A DNA stretch of 50,944 bases from Rathayibacter tritici (GCF_002932875.1 NZ_PSWS01000065.1:1-50944); one strand, 5' to 3'; shown: positions 16,776 to 26,434, counted from the first letter of the stretch. Notes: a model not told the origin generated them from the letters alone. Translations and numbers: made by a program.

Positions 16776-17757
16776 GGTGGGCGTCGGAACGCGTCGGGAG
16801 CGAGGCGAGGGCGGCGAGGACGTCGTCGACCCCGACGGCGAGCAGCGCCGGATCGGGCTCGGTCGAGAAGACGTCGCCGCGGCGGAGCGAAGCGTCGGTC
16901 AGCACGCGGTGCGGGCCGGAGGCGGGCGGGCCCCAGGCCTCGGGCGGGGCCGGTCCGAAAATCACGACCGAGGGAATGCCGTACGCCGAGGCGAGGTGGG
17001 CGGCGCCGGTGTCGACGGTGACCACCACCTCGGCCGCCGCGACAACCGCGGCGAACTCGCTGAGCGAGAGCCCTCCCGCCAGTACTTCGCCCGTGCCGGC
17101 CAGCTCGGCGACGCGGCGGGCGCGGTCGGCCTCGTTCGCTCCTCCGGTGTAGACGACGCGGTGTCCCTCGGCAGCGAGGGAGCAGGCGACCGCGGCGAAG
17201 CGCTCCTCGGGCCACTCGCGCGAGCCGTAGAAGGCGCCGATGTGCACGACGGCGGCGGCGGAGACGGGGGCGGGTGCCTCGGGGACGGCGATCGCGACGT
17301 CCTCGGGGTCGGCGTCGAGGCCGAGGGAGTTCACCAGGCGGGCCCAGCGGGCCCGTTCGAGTTCGCCGTCGAGCCAGAGTGGACGCGGATCACCGGGGCC
17401 CGCGCCCGGGTCGAGCGCGGGGACGCGGAACTCGAGCGTGCGCTCCGGGGCGATCTCGCGCAGCCGCAGCCGCGACTCCGGGCCGTTGCCGTGCAGGTTG
17501 ACGCCGAGTTCGACCCGGCCGGCGGCCATCGGCAGTGGGTCGTCGAGGCCGTGGAGGGTGGGCACCAGCGCGTCCAGACCCTCGACCAGGTCGACGATCG
17601 GTTCGAGCCAGGGCGTCGTGGCCAGGATCAGCCGGTGCCCGGGGAAGCCGCGACGCAGCGCCTTCAGCGCAGGGACCGCGACGAGCAGGTCGCCGAGTTT
17701 GAGGGCGCGCAGCGCGAGGATCTCCGGAGTGCGGTCCGGGGCGGTGAGAGCGCGCAC
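16735..17757 (-). CDS. Family 9 glycosyltransferase (heptosyltransferase-like)
   Basis: 340 residues of GT-B fold, GT9. The N-terminus shows RALKLGDLLVAVPALKALRR, the GT9 acceptor-side motif, and the C-terminal domain shows VVHIGAFYGSREWPEERFAAV and VVTVDTGAAHLASAYGIPSVVIFGP, the nucleotide-sugar site (D-T-G-xx-H). By family knowledge it transfers heptose from ADP-heptose; the nearby GmhA, GmhB and HldE genes support that donor. ATG 17757 has AGGAGG close upstream and a SigF-type promoter 27 bases further. One of three GT9 genes in the locus. Confidence 0.88.
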   Translation of the reverse strand: MRALTAPDRTPEILALRALKLGDLLVAVPALKALRRGFPGHRLILATTPWLEPIVDLVEGLDALVPTLHGLDDPLPMAAGRVELGVNLHGNGPESRLRLREIAPERTLEFRVPALDPGAGPGDPRPLWLDGELERARWARLVNSLGLDADPEDVAIAVPEAPAPVSAAAVVHIGAFYGSREWPEERFAAVACSLAAEGHRVVYTGGANEADRARRVAELAGTGEVLAGGLSLSEFAAVVAAAEVVVTVDTGAAHLASAYGIPSVVIFGPAPPEAWGPPASGPHRVLTDASLRRGDVFSTEPDPALLAVGVDDVLAALASLPTRSDAHLRRTSAASSGAPV

Positions 17758-17783
17758 GGCGCCTCCTTCCTGTCGGGGTCCCC

Positions 17784-17808
17784 ATACCCCGCCGCGGGCG
17801 GCTCAGAC
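17784..17808 (-). promoter_or_regulatory. SigF-type promoter for the minus-strand GT9 gene
   Basis: On the minus strand GTCT (17805-17808), a 15-base spacer and GGGTAT (17784-17789). This differs by one base from the actinobacterial SigF/SigB consensus GTTT-N15-17-GGGTAT. Transcription would start about 20 bases before the ATG at 17757, leaving room for its AGGAGG. Confidence 0.55.
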
Positions 17809-17864
17809 GCGGTGTGCGCGGATCGGAGCGACGCGCCCGGCGCGACCGACTTCTCCGCGAGGGG

Positions 17865-17889
17865 GTTTACGTCCCTGGGCACGGGGTAT
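17865..17889 (+). promoter_or_regulatory. SigF-type promoter for the heptose operon
   Basis: GTTT (17865-17868), exactly 15 bases, then GGGTAT (17884-17889): a perfect match to the SigF/SigB promoter consensus. Transcription would begin at about 17896, so the GTG at 17899 would be nearly leaderless. It is divergent from the similar promoter at 17784-17808, and the sigma factor gene lies 1.1 kb away. Confidence 0.65.
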
Positions 17890-17898
17890 GAGGAGAAG

Positions 17899-18480
17899 GT
17901 GAACGACTCCTCCTCCCGGAGCGCCGACCAGCGCACGAGGGCCCCGCGACTGCGGGGGATCCTCTTCGACCGCGATGCGACGCTCGTGGTAGACGTGCCC
18001 TACAACGGCGACCCGACGCAGGTGACGCCGATGCCGACGGCCCTCGATGCGGTCGAGCGGGCGCGCGAGGCGGGACTCGCTCTGGGCGTGGTCACCAACC
18101 AGTCCGGGATCGCGCGCGGGATCATCGACCGCGCGCAGGCCGACGCGGTGAACGAGCGGGTCGATGAGCTGTTCGGCGGCTTCGACGTGTGGATGCTCTG
18201 CCCGCACGGGCCCGAGGACGGTTGCTCCTGCCGCAAGCCCGAGCCCGGCATGGTGCTCGGCGCGGCGGAGTCGCTCGGCCTCCCCGCCGACTCCCTCGCC
18301 GTGATCGGCGACATCGGCGCGGACGTCGGTGCCGCGGCGGCCGCCGGTGCCCTCGGCGTGCTGGTGCCCACTCCGATCACCCGCGACGAGGAGGTGGCCG
18401 CCGCCCCGCTCCGTGCAGCGACGCTTCTCGAGGCGGTTGAGCTGCTGCTGGCGATGCAGCCAGACGGGGACTCCGAGTGA
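17899..18480 (+). CDS. HAD-IIIA phosphatase, GmhB-like (heptose bisphosphatase)
   Basis: 193 residues. HAD motif I is FDRDATLVVDVPYNGDP (nucleophile Asp24, acid Asp26), motif II VVTNQSG, a zinc loop CPHGPEDGCSCRKPEPGM (about 101-118) and motif IV VIGDIGAD. This is the arrangement of D-glycero-D-manno-heptose-1,7-bisphosphate 7-phosphatase and histidinol phosphatase. The usual DRDGT is DRDAT here. Context with GmhA and HldE strongly favours GmhB. GTG 17899 follows AGGAG and a SigF-type -10 only nine bases away. First gene of a seven-gene operon. Confidence 0.82.
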   Translation: MNDSSSRSADQRTRAPRLRGILFDRDATLVVDVPYNGDPTQVTPMPTALDAVERAREAGLALGVVTNQSGIARGIIDRAQADAVNERVDELFGGFDVWMLCPHGPEDGCSCRKPEPGMVLGAAESLGLPADSLAVIGDIGADVGAAAAAGALGVLVPTPITRDEEVAAAPLRAATLLEAVELLLAMQPDGDSE

Positions 18481-19520
18481 GGCGCCGTGTCCTCGTCGCC
18501 CGCCTGGACAGCGCGGGGGACGTGCTGCTCTGCGGGCCGGCGGTGCGCGCGATCGCGGCCGACGCCGAGGTTCTGCTGCTGAGCGGGCCGCAGGGCGCGC
18601 CCGCCGCCGCTCTGCTGCCGGGACCCTCCTCCGTCCGCACCTGGTGGTGCCCGTGGATCGGCGACTCCTCCCGCCCGGTCGATGCGGTGCTCGTCGACGA
18701 GCTGCGCGCGATCGTCGAGGAGTTCGCGCCGGCCGAGGCCGTGATCCTCACCTCCTTCCACCAGTCGCCGCTGCCGCTGGCGCTGCTGCTCCGCCTGGCC
18801 GGCGTCACCCGCATCACGGGCGCCTCGGTCGACTTCGCGGGCGCCCTGCTCGACGTGCGCCTGGTCCCGGGCGAAACCCTGGAGGAGGACCAGCCCGAGC
18901 CGGAGCGCGCGCTCGCCATCGCTGCGGCGGCCGGATTTGCGGTGCCCGCCGGTGATGACGGCCGGCTGCGGGTGCGGCGCGAGGGCACCCTGCCCGGCGC
19001 GCTCGACGGGATCGGCCCCTACGTCGTGGTGCATCCGGGAGCCGCCGTTCCCGCCCGTGCCTGGCCCGCCGCGAATGCCGCGCGCGCCGTCGAGCTGCTC
19101 GCGGACGCGGGACTCGCCGTCGTCGTCACCGGCGGACCGGGCGAGCGGGCGCTCACGGCCGAGGTCGCCGGCACCCGCGGTATCGACCTCGGCGGAGCCA
19201 CCGACTTCGCCGGTGCCGCCGAGGTGCTGGCCTCCGCCGACGTCGTGATCAGCGGTAACACCGGTCCGGCGCACCTCGCCGCCGCGGTCGGCACGCCGGT
19301 GGTCAGCCTCTTCTCACCGGTCGTCCCGGCCGTGCGCTGGGCGCCCTACGGCGTCCCGGTCGCACTGCTGGGCGATCAGGAGGCCCCGTGCGCCGGCTCG
19401 CGCGCGCGGATCTGCCCCGTCCCCGGCCACCCGTGCCTCGCCGGGGTGAGCGCCGAGGAGGCGGTCGCCGCCGCCCTCCGACTCCGAACCACGACGTCCC
19501 CGAGAGAGGCCATCGCATGA
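18477..19520 (+). CDS. Family 9 glycosyltransferase (heptosyltransferase-like)
   Basis: 347 residues, GT9. Starts [22 protein letters not shown] (LDS-GD motif of heptosyltransferases); the donor domain has [20 protein letters not shown] and [25 protein letters not shown] Cys-rich tail ([20 protein letters not shown]) is typical of actinobacterial members. It overlaps the phosphatase gene by a GTGA, so the two are translationally coupled. Likely adds heptose to a cell-surface or lipid-linked glycan. Confidence 0.88.
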   Translation: MRRRVLVARLDSAGDVLLCGPAVRAIAADAEVLLLSGPQGAPAAALLPGPSSVRTWWCPWIGDSSRPVDAVLVDELRAIVEEFAPAEAVILTSFHQSPLPLALLLRLAGVTRITGASVDFAGALLDVRLVPGETLEEDQPEPERALAIAAAAGFAVPAGDDGRLRVRREGTLPGALDGIGPYVVVHPGAAVPARAWPAANAARAVELLADAGLAVVVTGGPGERALTAEVAGTRGIDLGGATDFAGAAEVLASADVVISGNTGPAHLAAAVGTPVVSLFSPVVPAVRWAPYGVPVALLGDQEAPCAGSRARICPVPGHPCLAGVSAEEAVAAALRLRTTTSPREAIA

Positions 19521-20509
19521 AGATCCTGCTCTGGCATGTGCACGGCGGCTGGGCGGACGCCTTCGTCCGCGGCGCCCACAGCTACCTGCTCCCCACCACT
19601 GCGGCCCGCGACGGTTGGGGCCTGGGCACCGGCGGCCGCGACTGGCCGGCCGCGGTCGAGGTCGCGCCGGAGGAGCTGCACGACGCCGAGGTCGACGCGG
19701 TGCTGCTCCAGCGACCCGAGGAGCTCGCCGAGGCGGAGCGCCTGCTCGGGCGCAGACTCGGCCGCGACGTGCCGGCGGTCTACGTCGAGCACAACACCCC
19801 CCGCGGGAACGTCCCGGAGAACCGGCACCCACTCGCCGACCGCGACGACCTGCTGATCGTCCACGTCACTCACTTCAACGCCCTGATGTGGGACACCGGC
19901 TCGACGCCGACGACAGTGATCGAGCACGGGATCCACGACCCGGGCCCCCTGTACACCGGCGAGCTGCCGCACTTCGGCGTGGTCGTCAACGAGCCGGTGC
20001 GCCGCGGCCGGGTGGCCGGGACCGACCTGCTCCCCCGTTTCGGCGCCGTCGCTCCGCTGGACGTCTTCGGGATGAAGACCGACCAGCTCGCCGCGCTGCC
20101 GGGCCTTCGGGACGTGAACGCCATCGGGGACGTGCGTACGCAGGCGATGCATGCCGCTCTCGCCCGCCGCCGGGTCTACCTGCATCCGTTCCGCTGGACC
20201 TCGCTCGGCCTCGCGCTGCTCGAGGCGATGCACCTCGGGATGCCCGTAGTCGCGCTCGACGTGACGGAGGCAGGGCGCGCTGTCCCGCCCGAGGCCGGAG
20301 CGGTCTCGAACGACCTCGACTGGCTCGTCGCCTCCGCCCGGGCGCTCGTCGAGGACCCGGATCGCGCCGCCCGCGCCGGCGCCGTCGCCCGCGAGGCGGC
20401 GCTCGCCCGCTACAGCCTCGCCCGATTCCAGCGCGACTGGGACGAGGTCCTGGCCGACCTCCCCCGGCGCCGGTCGCCGGAGCCCGCACTGGAAGGGAGC
20501 ACCCGATGA
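19517..20509 (+). CDS. Glycosyltransferase (GT4-like, GT-B fold)
   Basis: 330 residues. N-terminal [19 protein letters not shown], mid-protein [18 protein letters not shown], and a C-terminal donor site with an Ex7E-like run, [20 protein letters not shown]. The acceptor domain is shorter than usual. Donor and acceptor cannot be assigned. It overlaps both neighbours by four bases (ATGA) and so belongs to the heptose operon. Confidence 0.78.
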   Translation: MKILLWHVHGGWADAFVRGAHSYLLPTTAARDGWGLGTGGRDWPAAVEVAPEELHDAEVDAVLLQRPEELAEAERLLGRRLGRDVPAVYVEHNTPRGNVPENRHPLADRDDLLIVHVTHFNALMWDTGSTPTTVIEHGIHDPGPLYTGELPHFGVVVNEPVRRGRVAGTDLLPRFGAVAPLDVFGMKTDQLAALPGLRDVNAIGDVRTQAMHAALARRRVYLHPFRWTSLGLALLEAMHLGMPVVALDVTEAGRAVPPEAGAVSNDLDWLVASARALVEDPDRAARAGAVAREAALARYSLARFQRDWDEVLADLPRRRSPEPALEGSTR

Positions 20510-21831
20510 AGCAGCACCTCTCCGCCGCGCCCGCGCTCACGATCGCGATGGTCTCCGAGCACGCCAGCCCGCTGGCGACCCTCGGCGGCGTCGACGCCGG
20601 CGGCCAGAACGTGCACGTCGCCGCGCTCGCCGATGCGCTCGCCCGCCGCGGCCACCGCGTCGTCGTCTACACCCGCCGCGACGACCCCTCCCTCCCTCGG
20701 CGCGTGCCCTTCACCTCGGGCGTCGAAGTGGTGCACATCGACGCCGGGCCGCCCCGCCGCGTCTCCAAGGACGAGCTGCTGCCGTTCATGGGCGACTTCG
20801 CCGTCGACCTCGCCGAGGAGTGGCTGCAGGAGCGGCCGGACCTCGTGCACAGCCATTTCTGGATGTCCGGGGTTGCCGCGCTCGACGCCTCCGAGCGGGT
20901 CGAACGCGCCACCGGGCGCCGCGTACCCGTGTTCCACACCTTCCACGCGCTGGGCGTGGTGAAGCGCCGCCAGCAGGGCGCGCTCGACACCAGCCCCGAG
21001 GAGCGCGCCTGGCTGGAGCCGGGAGTGGGCCAGCGGGCGGACGGCGTCATCGCCACCTGCTCCGACGAGGCCTTCGAGCTGAAGGGTCTCGGCGTACCGA
21101 CCTCGCGCATCTCGGTGGTGCCCTGCGGAGTCGACATCGACCGGTTCTCGGTCCAGGGCCCGGTCGCTGCCCGCGACGGACGCTCGCGGCTGATGACGAT
21201 CGGCCGCCTGGTGCCACGCAAGGGCATGGGCATCGCGATCGAGGCGCTCGCGCACCTGGTCGCGGTCGGGCACGACGCCGAGTTGGTCGTCGTCGGCGGC
21301 TCCGGCTCGGGCGACGCTCTGACGGCCGACCCCGAGTACCGACGGCTGCACGGCGTGGCCCGGAGCCTCGGAGTCGCCGACCGCGTCGACTTCGTCGGCC
21401 AGCTCTCGCAGGCGGCGATGCCCGCGATGCTCCGCTCGGCGGACGTCGTGGTCTGCGCGCCCTGGTACGAGCCGTTCGGTATCACTCCGCTGGAGGCGAT
21501 GGCGTGCGGAGTGCCGGTCGTCGCCTCCTCCGTCGGCGGGCTGATCGACACCGTGGTCGAGGACGTGACGGGGGTCCACGTGCCCCCGCGCGACCCGGTC
21601 GCCCTCGCCTCCGCCCTCGGCTCGCTGCTCGCCGACCCGACCCGCGCCCGCGCCTACGGGGCCGCCGGCCGCGAGCGCGTCGAGTCCCGCTACTCCTGGG
21701 ACCGCGTCGCCGCCGACACCGAGCGGGCCTACGTCACCACTCTCGCCGGCCTCGGCGACGAGTCGGTCCTCACCGGCGCCACGAGCGCACCCTCATCCCC
21801 CACTACCCGGAAGGCGGCTCCGCGACGATGA
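20506..21831 (+). CDS. Family 4 glycosyltransferase
   Basis: 441 residues, GT4. The N-terminal domain shows [20 protein letters not shown], as in MshA and sucrose synthase-like enzymes; the donor domain shows [11 protein letters not shown] and [20 protein letters not shown] with both catalytic-site Glu. It retains the configuration at the anomeric carbon by family knowledge. ATGA overlap with genes on both sides. MshA itself is unlikely because of the operon context. Confidence 0.85.
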   Translation: MKQHLSAAPALTIAMVSEHASPLATLGGVDAGGQNVHVAALADALARRGHRVVVYTRRDDPSLPRRVPFTSGVEVVHIDAGPPRRVSKDELLPFMGDFAVDLAEEWLQERPDLVHSHFWMSGVAALDASERVERATGRRVPVFHTFHALGVVKRRQQGALDTSPEERAWLEPGVGQRADGVIATCSDEAFELKGLGVPTSRISVVPCGVDIDRFSVQGPVAARDGRSRLMTIGRLVPRKGMGIAIEALAHLVAVGHDAELVVVGGSGSGDALTADPEYRRLHGVARSLGVADRVDFVGQLSQAAMPAMLRSADVVVCAPWYEPFGITPLEAMACGVPVVASSVGGLIDTVVEDVTGVHVPPRDPVALASALGSLLADPTRARAYGAAGRERVESRYSWDRVAADTERAYVTTLAGLGDESVLTGATSAPSSPTTRKAAPRR

Positions 21832-22463
21832 CCATCGACACCGCGACCATCGACACCGTTCTGGACACCCCGACGGACGCCATCCAGCGCCTCGTCGACG
21901 ACCACGTGGCGCACGCGCTCGATGCGGTCGCCCAGCTCCAGCACCACTCCGAGCGGATCACCGCCTGGGGCGTCGAACTCGCCGACCGACTGCACACCGG
22001 CGCACGACTGCTCGCCGCGGGCAACGGCGGTTCGGCGGCCGAGGCGCAGCACCTCACCGCGGAGCTGGTCGGCCGCTTCGACGGCGACCGCATCCCCTTC
22101 TCCGCCCTCTCGCTGCACGCCGAGACGTCGAGCCTGACCGCGATCGGCAACGACTACGGCTTCGACCATGTGTTCTCCCGGCAGGTCACCGCGCACGCCC
22201 GAGCGGGAGACGTGGTGGTGCTGCTCTCGACCAGCGGCCGCAGCGCGAACCTCCTGCACGCCGCCGAGGCCGCCCGCGCAGCCGGCGCCCGCTCCTGGGC
22301 GCTGACCGGCGAGGGGCCGAACCCGCTGACCGAGCTGTGCGACGAGGCGATCGCGCTCGAGGGCCACGGCGCCAACGTGCAGGAGGCGCAGCTGGTGCTC
22401 GTGCACGCGCTCTGCCGGGCCTTCGAGCACCGGATCCGCGCGCGGACGGCGGCCGCCTCGTGA
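21828..22463 (+). CDS. gmhA: Phosphoheptose isomerase (SIS domain)
   Basis: 211 residues. [22 protein letters not shown] (about 63-84) and [14 protein letters not shown] are diagnostic for GmhA, which converts sedoheptulose 7-phosphate to D-glycero-D-manno-heptose 7-phosphate, the first step to ADP-heptose. The Glu and His ligands of the active site (AEAQH, and [13 protein letters not shown] near the C-terminus) are present. About 25 extra residues precede the core. Overlaps its neighbours by four bases each. Confidence 0.92.
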   Translation: MTIDTATIDTVLDTPTDAIQRLVDDHVAHALDAVAQLQHHSERITAWGVELADRLHTGARLLAAGNGGSAAEAQHLTAELVGRFDGDRIPFSALSLHAETSSLTAIGNDYGFDHVFSRQVTAHARAGDVVVLLSTSGRSANLLHAAEAARAAGARSWALTGEGPNPLTELCDEAIALEGHGANVQEAQLVLVHALCRAFEHRIRARTAAAS

Positions 22464-23833
22464 GCCGGCTGCACCTGGTCGTCGTCGGCGATGTCGTGCT
22501 CGACGTCGACCTGTCCGGACCTGCCGAACGGCTGAGCCCGGACGCGCCGGTTCCCGTGGTCGACGTCACGGCCCGCAGCGCCCGCGCCGGCGGTGCCGGG
22601 CTGGTCGCGCGGATGCTCGCCCGCGACGGGCACGAGGTGACTCTCGTGACGGCGCTCGCCGACGACTCCGACCCGGATGTGGCGGAGCTGCGCGCCGAAC
22701 TCGACGGCGTTCGGGTGATCGCCGGGCCCTCGGGGGCGCCGACGCCGGTGAAGACGCGGGTCGCCGCCTCCGGCCAGGCCGTGGTGCGGATCGACCGCGG
22801 CTGCGAGACCCTACCCGTTCCCGGCGTGAGCGTCGCGATGCTCGCGGCGCTCTCCGACGCCGACGCGGTGATCGTCGCCGACTACGGCCGCCGCCTCACC
22901 GAGGACGCCTCGCTCCGTGCCGCGCTCGACGCGCTCACCGTGCCGCTGGTCTGGGATCCGCACCCCCGCGGCTCGCAGCCGGTCGCCGCGACCACGCTCG
23001 CGACTCCGAACCTCGCCGAAGCCACCACGTTCTCCGGAGCCACCGGGCGCGGAGTGACGCGCGCCGAGTCGGCCGCGACCACGCTCCTCGAGCGCTGGGG
23101 CTGCGGGGCGGTCGCCGTGACGATGGGCTCCTCCGGGGCTCTGCTGCGCGCCCGCGGCGCCGGCGTGCCGGTCGTCGCTCCGGCCGCCTCCGTGCCGCCC
23201 ACCGACCCGTGCGGAGCGGGCGACCGGTTCGCCGCCTCCGCCGCGGTCGCCCTCGCCAGGGGCTCCAGTGCATCCGAAGCCGTCCAGGCCGCTGTCGCCG
23301 ACGCCGGCGCCTACCTGCTCGCGGGCGGAGTCGCCTCCCTCGCCGCTCCCGCCGACGCCGCACCACTTCGCGGCGGCGGGGTTGATGCGCTGCGCGTCGC
23401 GGAGGCCGTGCGCGCCTCGGGTGGAACCGTCGTTGCAACCGGCGGCTGCTTCGACCTCCTGCACGCCGGCCACGCCCGCACGCTCTCGGCCGCCCGCGCA
23501 CTCGGCGACTGCCTGATCGTGTGCCTGAACTCGGACGACTCCGTGCGCCGCCTCAAGGGCGCCGCGCGCCCGATCATCCCCGAGGACGACCGCGTCGACC
23601 TCCTCCTCGCACTGGAATGCGTCGACGCCGTGCTGGTCTTCGGCGAGGACACGCCGGACGAGGCGCTGCGCCGCATCCGCCCCGATGTCTGGGTGAAGGG
23701 CGGCGATTACTCCGCCGAATCCCTCCCCGAGACGGCGACCGTGGCGGAGTGGGGCGGCCGCGTCCTCACCGTGCCCTACCACCCCGGCCGCTCGACCACT
23801 CATCTCGCCGCCGCGCTCGCGCGCGTCGGCTGA
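22460..23833 (+). CDS. HldE-type bifunctional heptose kinase/adenylyltransferase, copy 1
   Basis: 457 residues. N-terminal PfkB-type kinase (VVVGDVVLDVDL, RAGGAGLVARML, catalytic GAGDRF near 251) and C-terminal nucleotidyltransferase (GGCFDLLHAGHARTL with HxGH near 334, NSDDSVRRLKG, VKGGDYSAESLPE). By family it phosphorylates heptose 7-phosphate at C1 and later adenylylates heptose 1-phosphate. GTGA overlap with gmhA. A second, better conserved copy lies at 27754. The kinase half here is more divergent, so the two may have split roles or act on different sugars. Confidence 0.87.
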   Translation: MSRLHLVVVGDVVLDVDLSGPAERLSPDAPVPVVDVTARSARAGGAGLVARMLARDGHEVTLVTALADDSDPDVAELRAELDGVRVIAGPSGAPTPVKTRVAASGQAVVRIDRGCETLPVPGVSVAMLAALSDADAVIVADYGRRLTEDASLRAALDALTVPLVWDPHPRGSQPVAATTLATPNLAEATTFSGATGRGVTRAESAATTLLERWGCGAVAVTMGSSGALLRARGAGVPVVAPAASVPPTDPCGAGDRFAASAAVALARGSSASEAVQAAVADAGAYLLAGGVASLAAPADAAPLRGGGVDALRVAEAVRASGGTVVATGGCFDLLHAGHARTLSAARALGDCLIVCLNSDDSVRRLKGAARPIIPEDDRVDLLLALECVDAVLVFGEDTPDEALRRIRPDVWVKGGDYSAESLPETATVAEWGGRVLTVPYHPGRSTTHLAAALARVG

Positions 23834-23876
23834 CCCGAGGCCCACAAGGCCCGCAGCCCACCCCCGGAAGGACACC

Positions 23877-24581
23877 ATGAGCACCACTGCCACCCCCATC
23901 GGCCGCGTTTTGATCACCGGAGGAGCCTCCGGGCTCGGTGCGGCCGTCGCCGCCGCGGTCACCGCCGCCGGCGGCACCCCGATCGTGCTCGACCGCGACG
24001 TCTCCGCCGTGCAGGAGGGCGTCGCCGCCTACCAGGTCGACGTTGCGAAGACCCGCGAGGCCGAGAAGGCGGTCGCCGAGATCGCCCGCGAGCACGGCGG
24101 GCTCGACGCCGTCGTGACCGCGGCCGGCATCGACCGCTGCGGCCGCCTGGTCGACGTCGAGCCGGAGGAATGGGAGCGCGTCATCTCGGTGAACCTCCTC
24201 GGCACCGCGGCCGTCGTCCGCGCGGCACTGCCCTTCCTCACCGAGACCCACGGGCGCGTCGTCACCGTCGCCTCCTCGCTGGCGATCAAGGCCGTGTCGG
24301 ACGCGACCGCGTACTGCGCCTCGAAGTTCGGCGTGCTCGGCTTCACCCGCGCGCTCGCCGCCGAGACCAAGGGCGAGATCGGCGTGACCACGCTGATCCC
24401 CTCCGGCATGAAGACCCGCTTCTTCGACGACCGGGACGAGCAGTACAAGCCCGGCCCCGACGCGCTGCTGAACGACCCGGAGAACGTCGCGAACGCCGTG
24501 ATGTTCATCCTCGGCCAGCCCCGCGCCTGCGAGATCCGCGAACTCGTCATCACCCACGAGGAGGAGCCCTCCTGGCCCTGA
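23877..24581 (+). CDS. Short-chain dehydrogenase/reductase
   Basis: 234 residues, classical SDR. Cofactor motif TGGASGLGAAV (residues 14-24), catalytic VASSL and YCASK (Y-x-x-x-K). It is too short and of the wrong type for the ADP-heptose epimerase HldD. It starts 43 bases after the HldE gene and probably ends the operon, as a palindrome follows directly. A role in modifying the nucleotide sugar is possible but not shown. Confidence 0.82.
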   Translation: MSTTATPIGRVLITGGASGLGAAVAAAVTAAGGTPIVLDRDVSAVQEGVAAYQVDVAKTREAEKAVAEIAREHGGLDAVVTAAGIDRCGRLVDVEPEEWERVISVNLLGTAAVVRAALPFLTETHGRVVTVASSLAIKAVSDATAYCASKFGVLGFTRALAAETKGEIGVTTLIPSGMKTRFFDDRDEQYKPGPDALLNDPENVANAVMFILGQPRACEIRELVITHEEEPSWP

Positions 24582-24598
24582 CCCCCTCGGCCTCCCCT

Positions 24599-24661
24599 CC
24601 GCGAGATGCCACTTGGGTACGCCCGCTCCGGCGTGTCGCGTACCCAAGTGGCATCTCGCGG
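24599..24661. repeat. Intergenic palindrome family 2, copy A
   Basis: Arms CGCGAGATGCCACTT (24600-24614) and its exact complement (24646-24660) with a self-complementary interior. The interior holds CGGCGTGTCGC, the reverse complement of an 11-mer in copies B and C, so this copy is inverted relative to them. It lies between two convergent genes and probably terminates both. Confidence 0.85.
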
Positions 24662-25744
24662 TCAGCGGGTGGACGCGAGGACAGCGCGGACGTCCTCGAG
24701 GACGGTTGCGACGCGGACGTCGTCGACGAAGGTGACGTCGTGCTCGCAGCGCGGGGCCGTCCAGCCGACCTGCGTCACGTCGACGCCGCAGACCGGGCAG
24801 CGCGTGGTCCAGCTGAGCTGCACCCGGTGACGCTGCCTCCCGAGCGGAGCGGCGTTGATCGCGTTGCCCACCCAGAAGACCCCGACCGTCGGGGCGCCGA
24901 CTGCGGCCGCGAGGTGCCGGGGCCCGGAGTCATTGCCGAGCACCAGATCGGCGAGCGAGAGCAGCGGAGCGAGATCCGGCAGGTCGACGATGCCCGCCCA
25001 CGAGACGGCTCCCGGCGCTCCGGCGACGATCTCGTCGGCGGCGGACACATCGGAGTCGTCGCCCACCACGAGCACACGCGCCCCGTCGGCCAGCAGCTCC
25101 GTCGCCACGGCGGCGAAGGAGGCGGCCGGCCAGCGCCGGCGGACATCCGTCGCGCCCGGGTGGATCAGCACCAGCGGGCCGCCAGAGGGCAGCGCAGCGG
25201 CCAAGCGGTCCCGCCGCTCCGGATCCACGGCGAGCGCCGGCTCGAGCCGGGTCGCGGCCGCTCCGGCCAGCCCGACGATCTCGAGCGCGCGCAGCATCTC
25301 ATGCTGGTAGTAGACGTAGGGGATCGTGCGCTCCAGCTCCTCCGCGTCGGGCGTACGCGAGCCGACCGTGTGCCGCGCGCCGAGCCGCTGCAAGAACGGG
25401 TTGGAGTAGCGCCCGCCGCCGTGCAGCTGTACGGCCAGGTCGAAGCGGCGCGCGCGCATCCGGTCGGTGAAGTCCTCGACCACCCGCGGATCCTCCCCCT
25501 CCCCGTCGCGGACTCCCTGCGCGATCGGCAGGATCTCGACCTCGGCGATCGGCGACTCGACCCCCGAGAGCAGCACCCGGTGCGCGGGTGTGCCGAGCAG
25601 GGTGATCTCGGCGCCTGGGTACGCGGCCGCGAGCGCGTCGACGGCGGGGAGGGCGAACAGCAGATCGCCGAGACCGCCGCCGCGCAGGACGGCGATCCTC
25701 TCGACTCCGGCGAAGGGCTCTCGGAGGGGGGCGATGGCGACCAC
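24662..25744 (-). CDS. Family 9 glycosyltransferase (heptosyltransferase-like)
   Basis: 360 residues, GT9. IAVLRGGGLGDLLFALPAVDAL at the N-terminus, LVLIHPGATDVRRRWPAASFAAV and LVLGNDSGPRHLAAAVGAPTVGVFW in the donor domain. Near the C-terminus Cys-rich CPVCGVDVTQ and PRCEHDVTFV may bind a metal or be structural. Third GT9 of the locus, on the opposite strand to its neighbours. Its stop codon abuts the family 2 palindrome. Confidence 0.87.
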   Translation of the reverse strand: MVAIAPLREPFAGVERIAVLRGGGLGDLLFALPAVDALAAAYPGAEITLLGTPAHRVLLSGVESPIAEVEILPIAQGVRDGEGEDPRVVEDFTDRMRARRFDLAVQLHGGGRYSNPFLQRLGARHTVGSRTPDAEELERTIPYVYYQHEMLRALEIVGLAGAAATRLEPALAVDPERRDRLAAALPSGGPLVLIHPGATDVRRRWPAASFAAVATELLADGARVLVVGDDSDVSAADEIVAGAPGAVSWAGIVDLPDLAPLLSLADLVLGNDSGPRHLAAAVGAPTVGVFWVGNAINAAPLGRQRHRVQLSWTTRCPVCGVDVTQVGWTAPRCEHDVTFVDDVRVATVLEDVRAVLASTR

Positions 25745-25843
25745 GGCGGGTTCCTCTCAGCTGCGAAGGCGCGCGGACGCGGCTCCGGGGATGGTGCACT
25801 TCTCCATTTCCCCGCCACGGCCGATCCGAAACCGGATCGCCAG

Positions 25844-25915
25844 CGCACAACGTCAGCTGAGAGCACGTCTCATCGATGATGGTGGATGAGACCTGCTCTC
25901 AGCTGACGTTGTGCG
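25844..25915. repeat. Intergenic palindrome family 1, copy 2
   Basis: Perfect 22-base arms (25844-25865 and 25894-25915, beginning CGCACAACGTCAGCTGAGAG) with an inner TCTCATC/GATGAGA stem form a hairpin of about 72 bases. Here it lies between divergent genes, so a terminator role alone would not explain its position. Confidence 0.85.
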
Positions 25916-25934
25916 GAGCAGGACGAGTGCCCTG

Positions 25935-26348
25935 ATGGCAACAGTGGCGCTGGCGAGATCCGGCGAGACCGGCATGCTCATCGCCGGTGTCACCCTGACG
26001 ATCGACGGTGTCCTGATGATCGGGCTGGCGAGCGGAATCGCGCGATTCCGCGTCACTCTCCGCGACGACCGGATCGACGTCGTCCCCGTGGCCGGGCACC
26101 CGCGCTCGGTCCCGCTCCGCGACATCGCCCGGATTACCCCCGCGGGAGGCAGGTACGGCGGGCTGAGCGTTTACGACGTGCGACGCAAGCGCCTCTTCTC
26201 CGTCACGACGATCACGCTCGGCTTCCCGCTCCTGGTGCCGTTCCTGCAGTGGAACGCACCCCTCGCCGGGGAGGAGTTCGCGCGCAAGCACGAGCGGAAC
26301 TTCCCCGTCATCCTCGGACCCGCGGCGCCGCGCCCGCAGGAGCGCTGA
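25935..26348 (+). CDS. Hypothetical membrane-anchored PH-like protein
   Basis: 137 residues. One hydrophobic segment (TGMLIAGVTLTIDGVLMIGLASGI, given here only as the region about residues 12-35) is followed by a beta-rich stretch FRVTLRDDRIDVVPVAG and SVPLRDIARITP, resembling bacterial PH/DUF domains, and a second hydrophobic piece near the C-terminus. I do not recognise the family with certainty. ATG 25935 has a GGAC/GAG-type site upstream; a GTG at 25911 would overlap the palindrome. Confidence 0.5.
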   Translation: MATVALARSGETGMLIAGVTLTIDGVLMIGLASGIARFRVTLRDDRIDVVPVAGHPRSVPLRDIARITPAGGRYGGLSVYDVRRKRLFSVTTITLGFPLLVPFLQWNAPLAGEEFARKHERNFPVILGPAAPRPQER

Positions 26349-26434
26349 ATTCCCGACTCCTCCGTGTCTAGGTCCCCAGCACCCGGGTACCGGTCGGATG
26401 CGCCCGCCACTCCGCGCGCGCCCCCGACCGAGAG

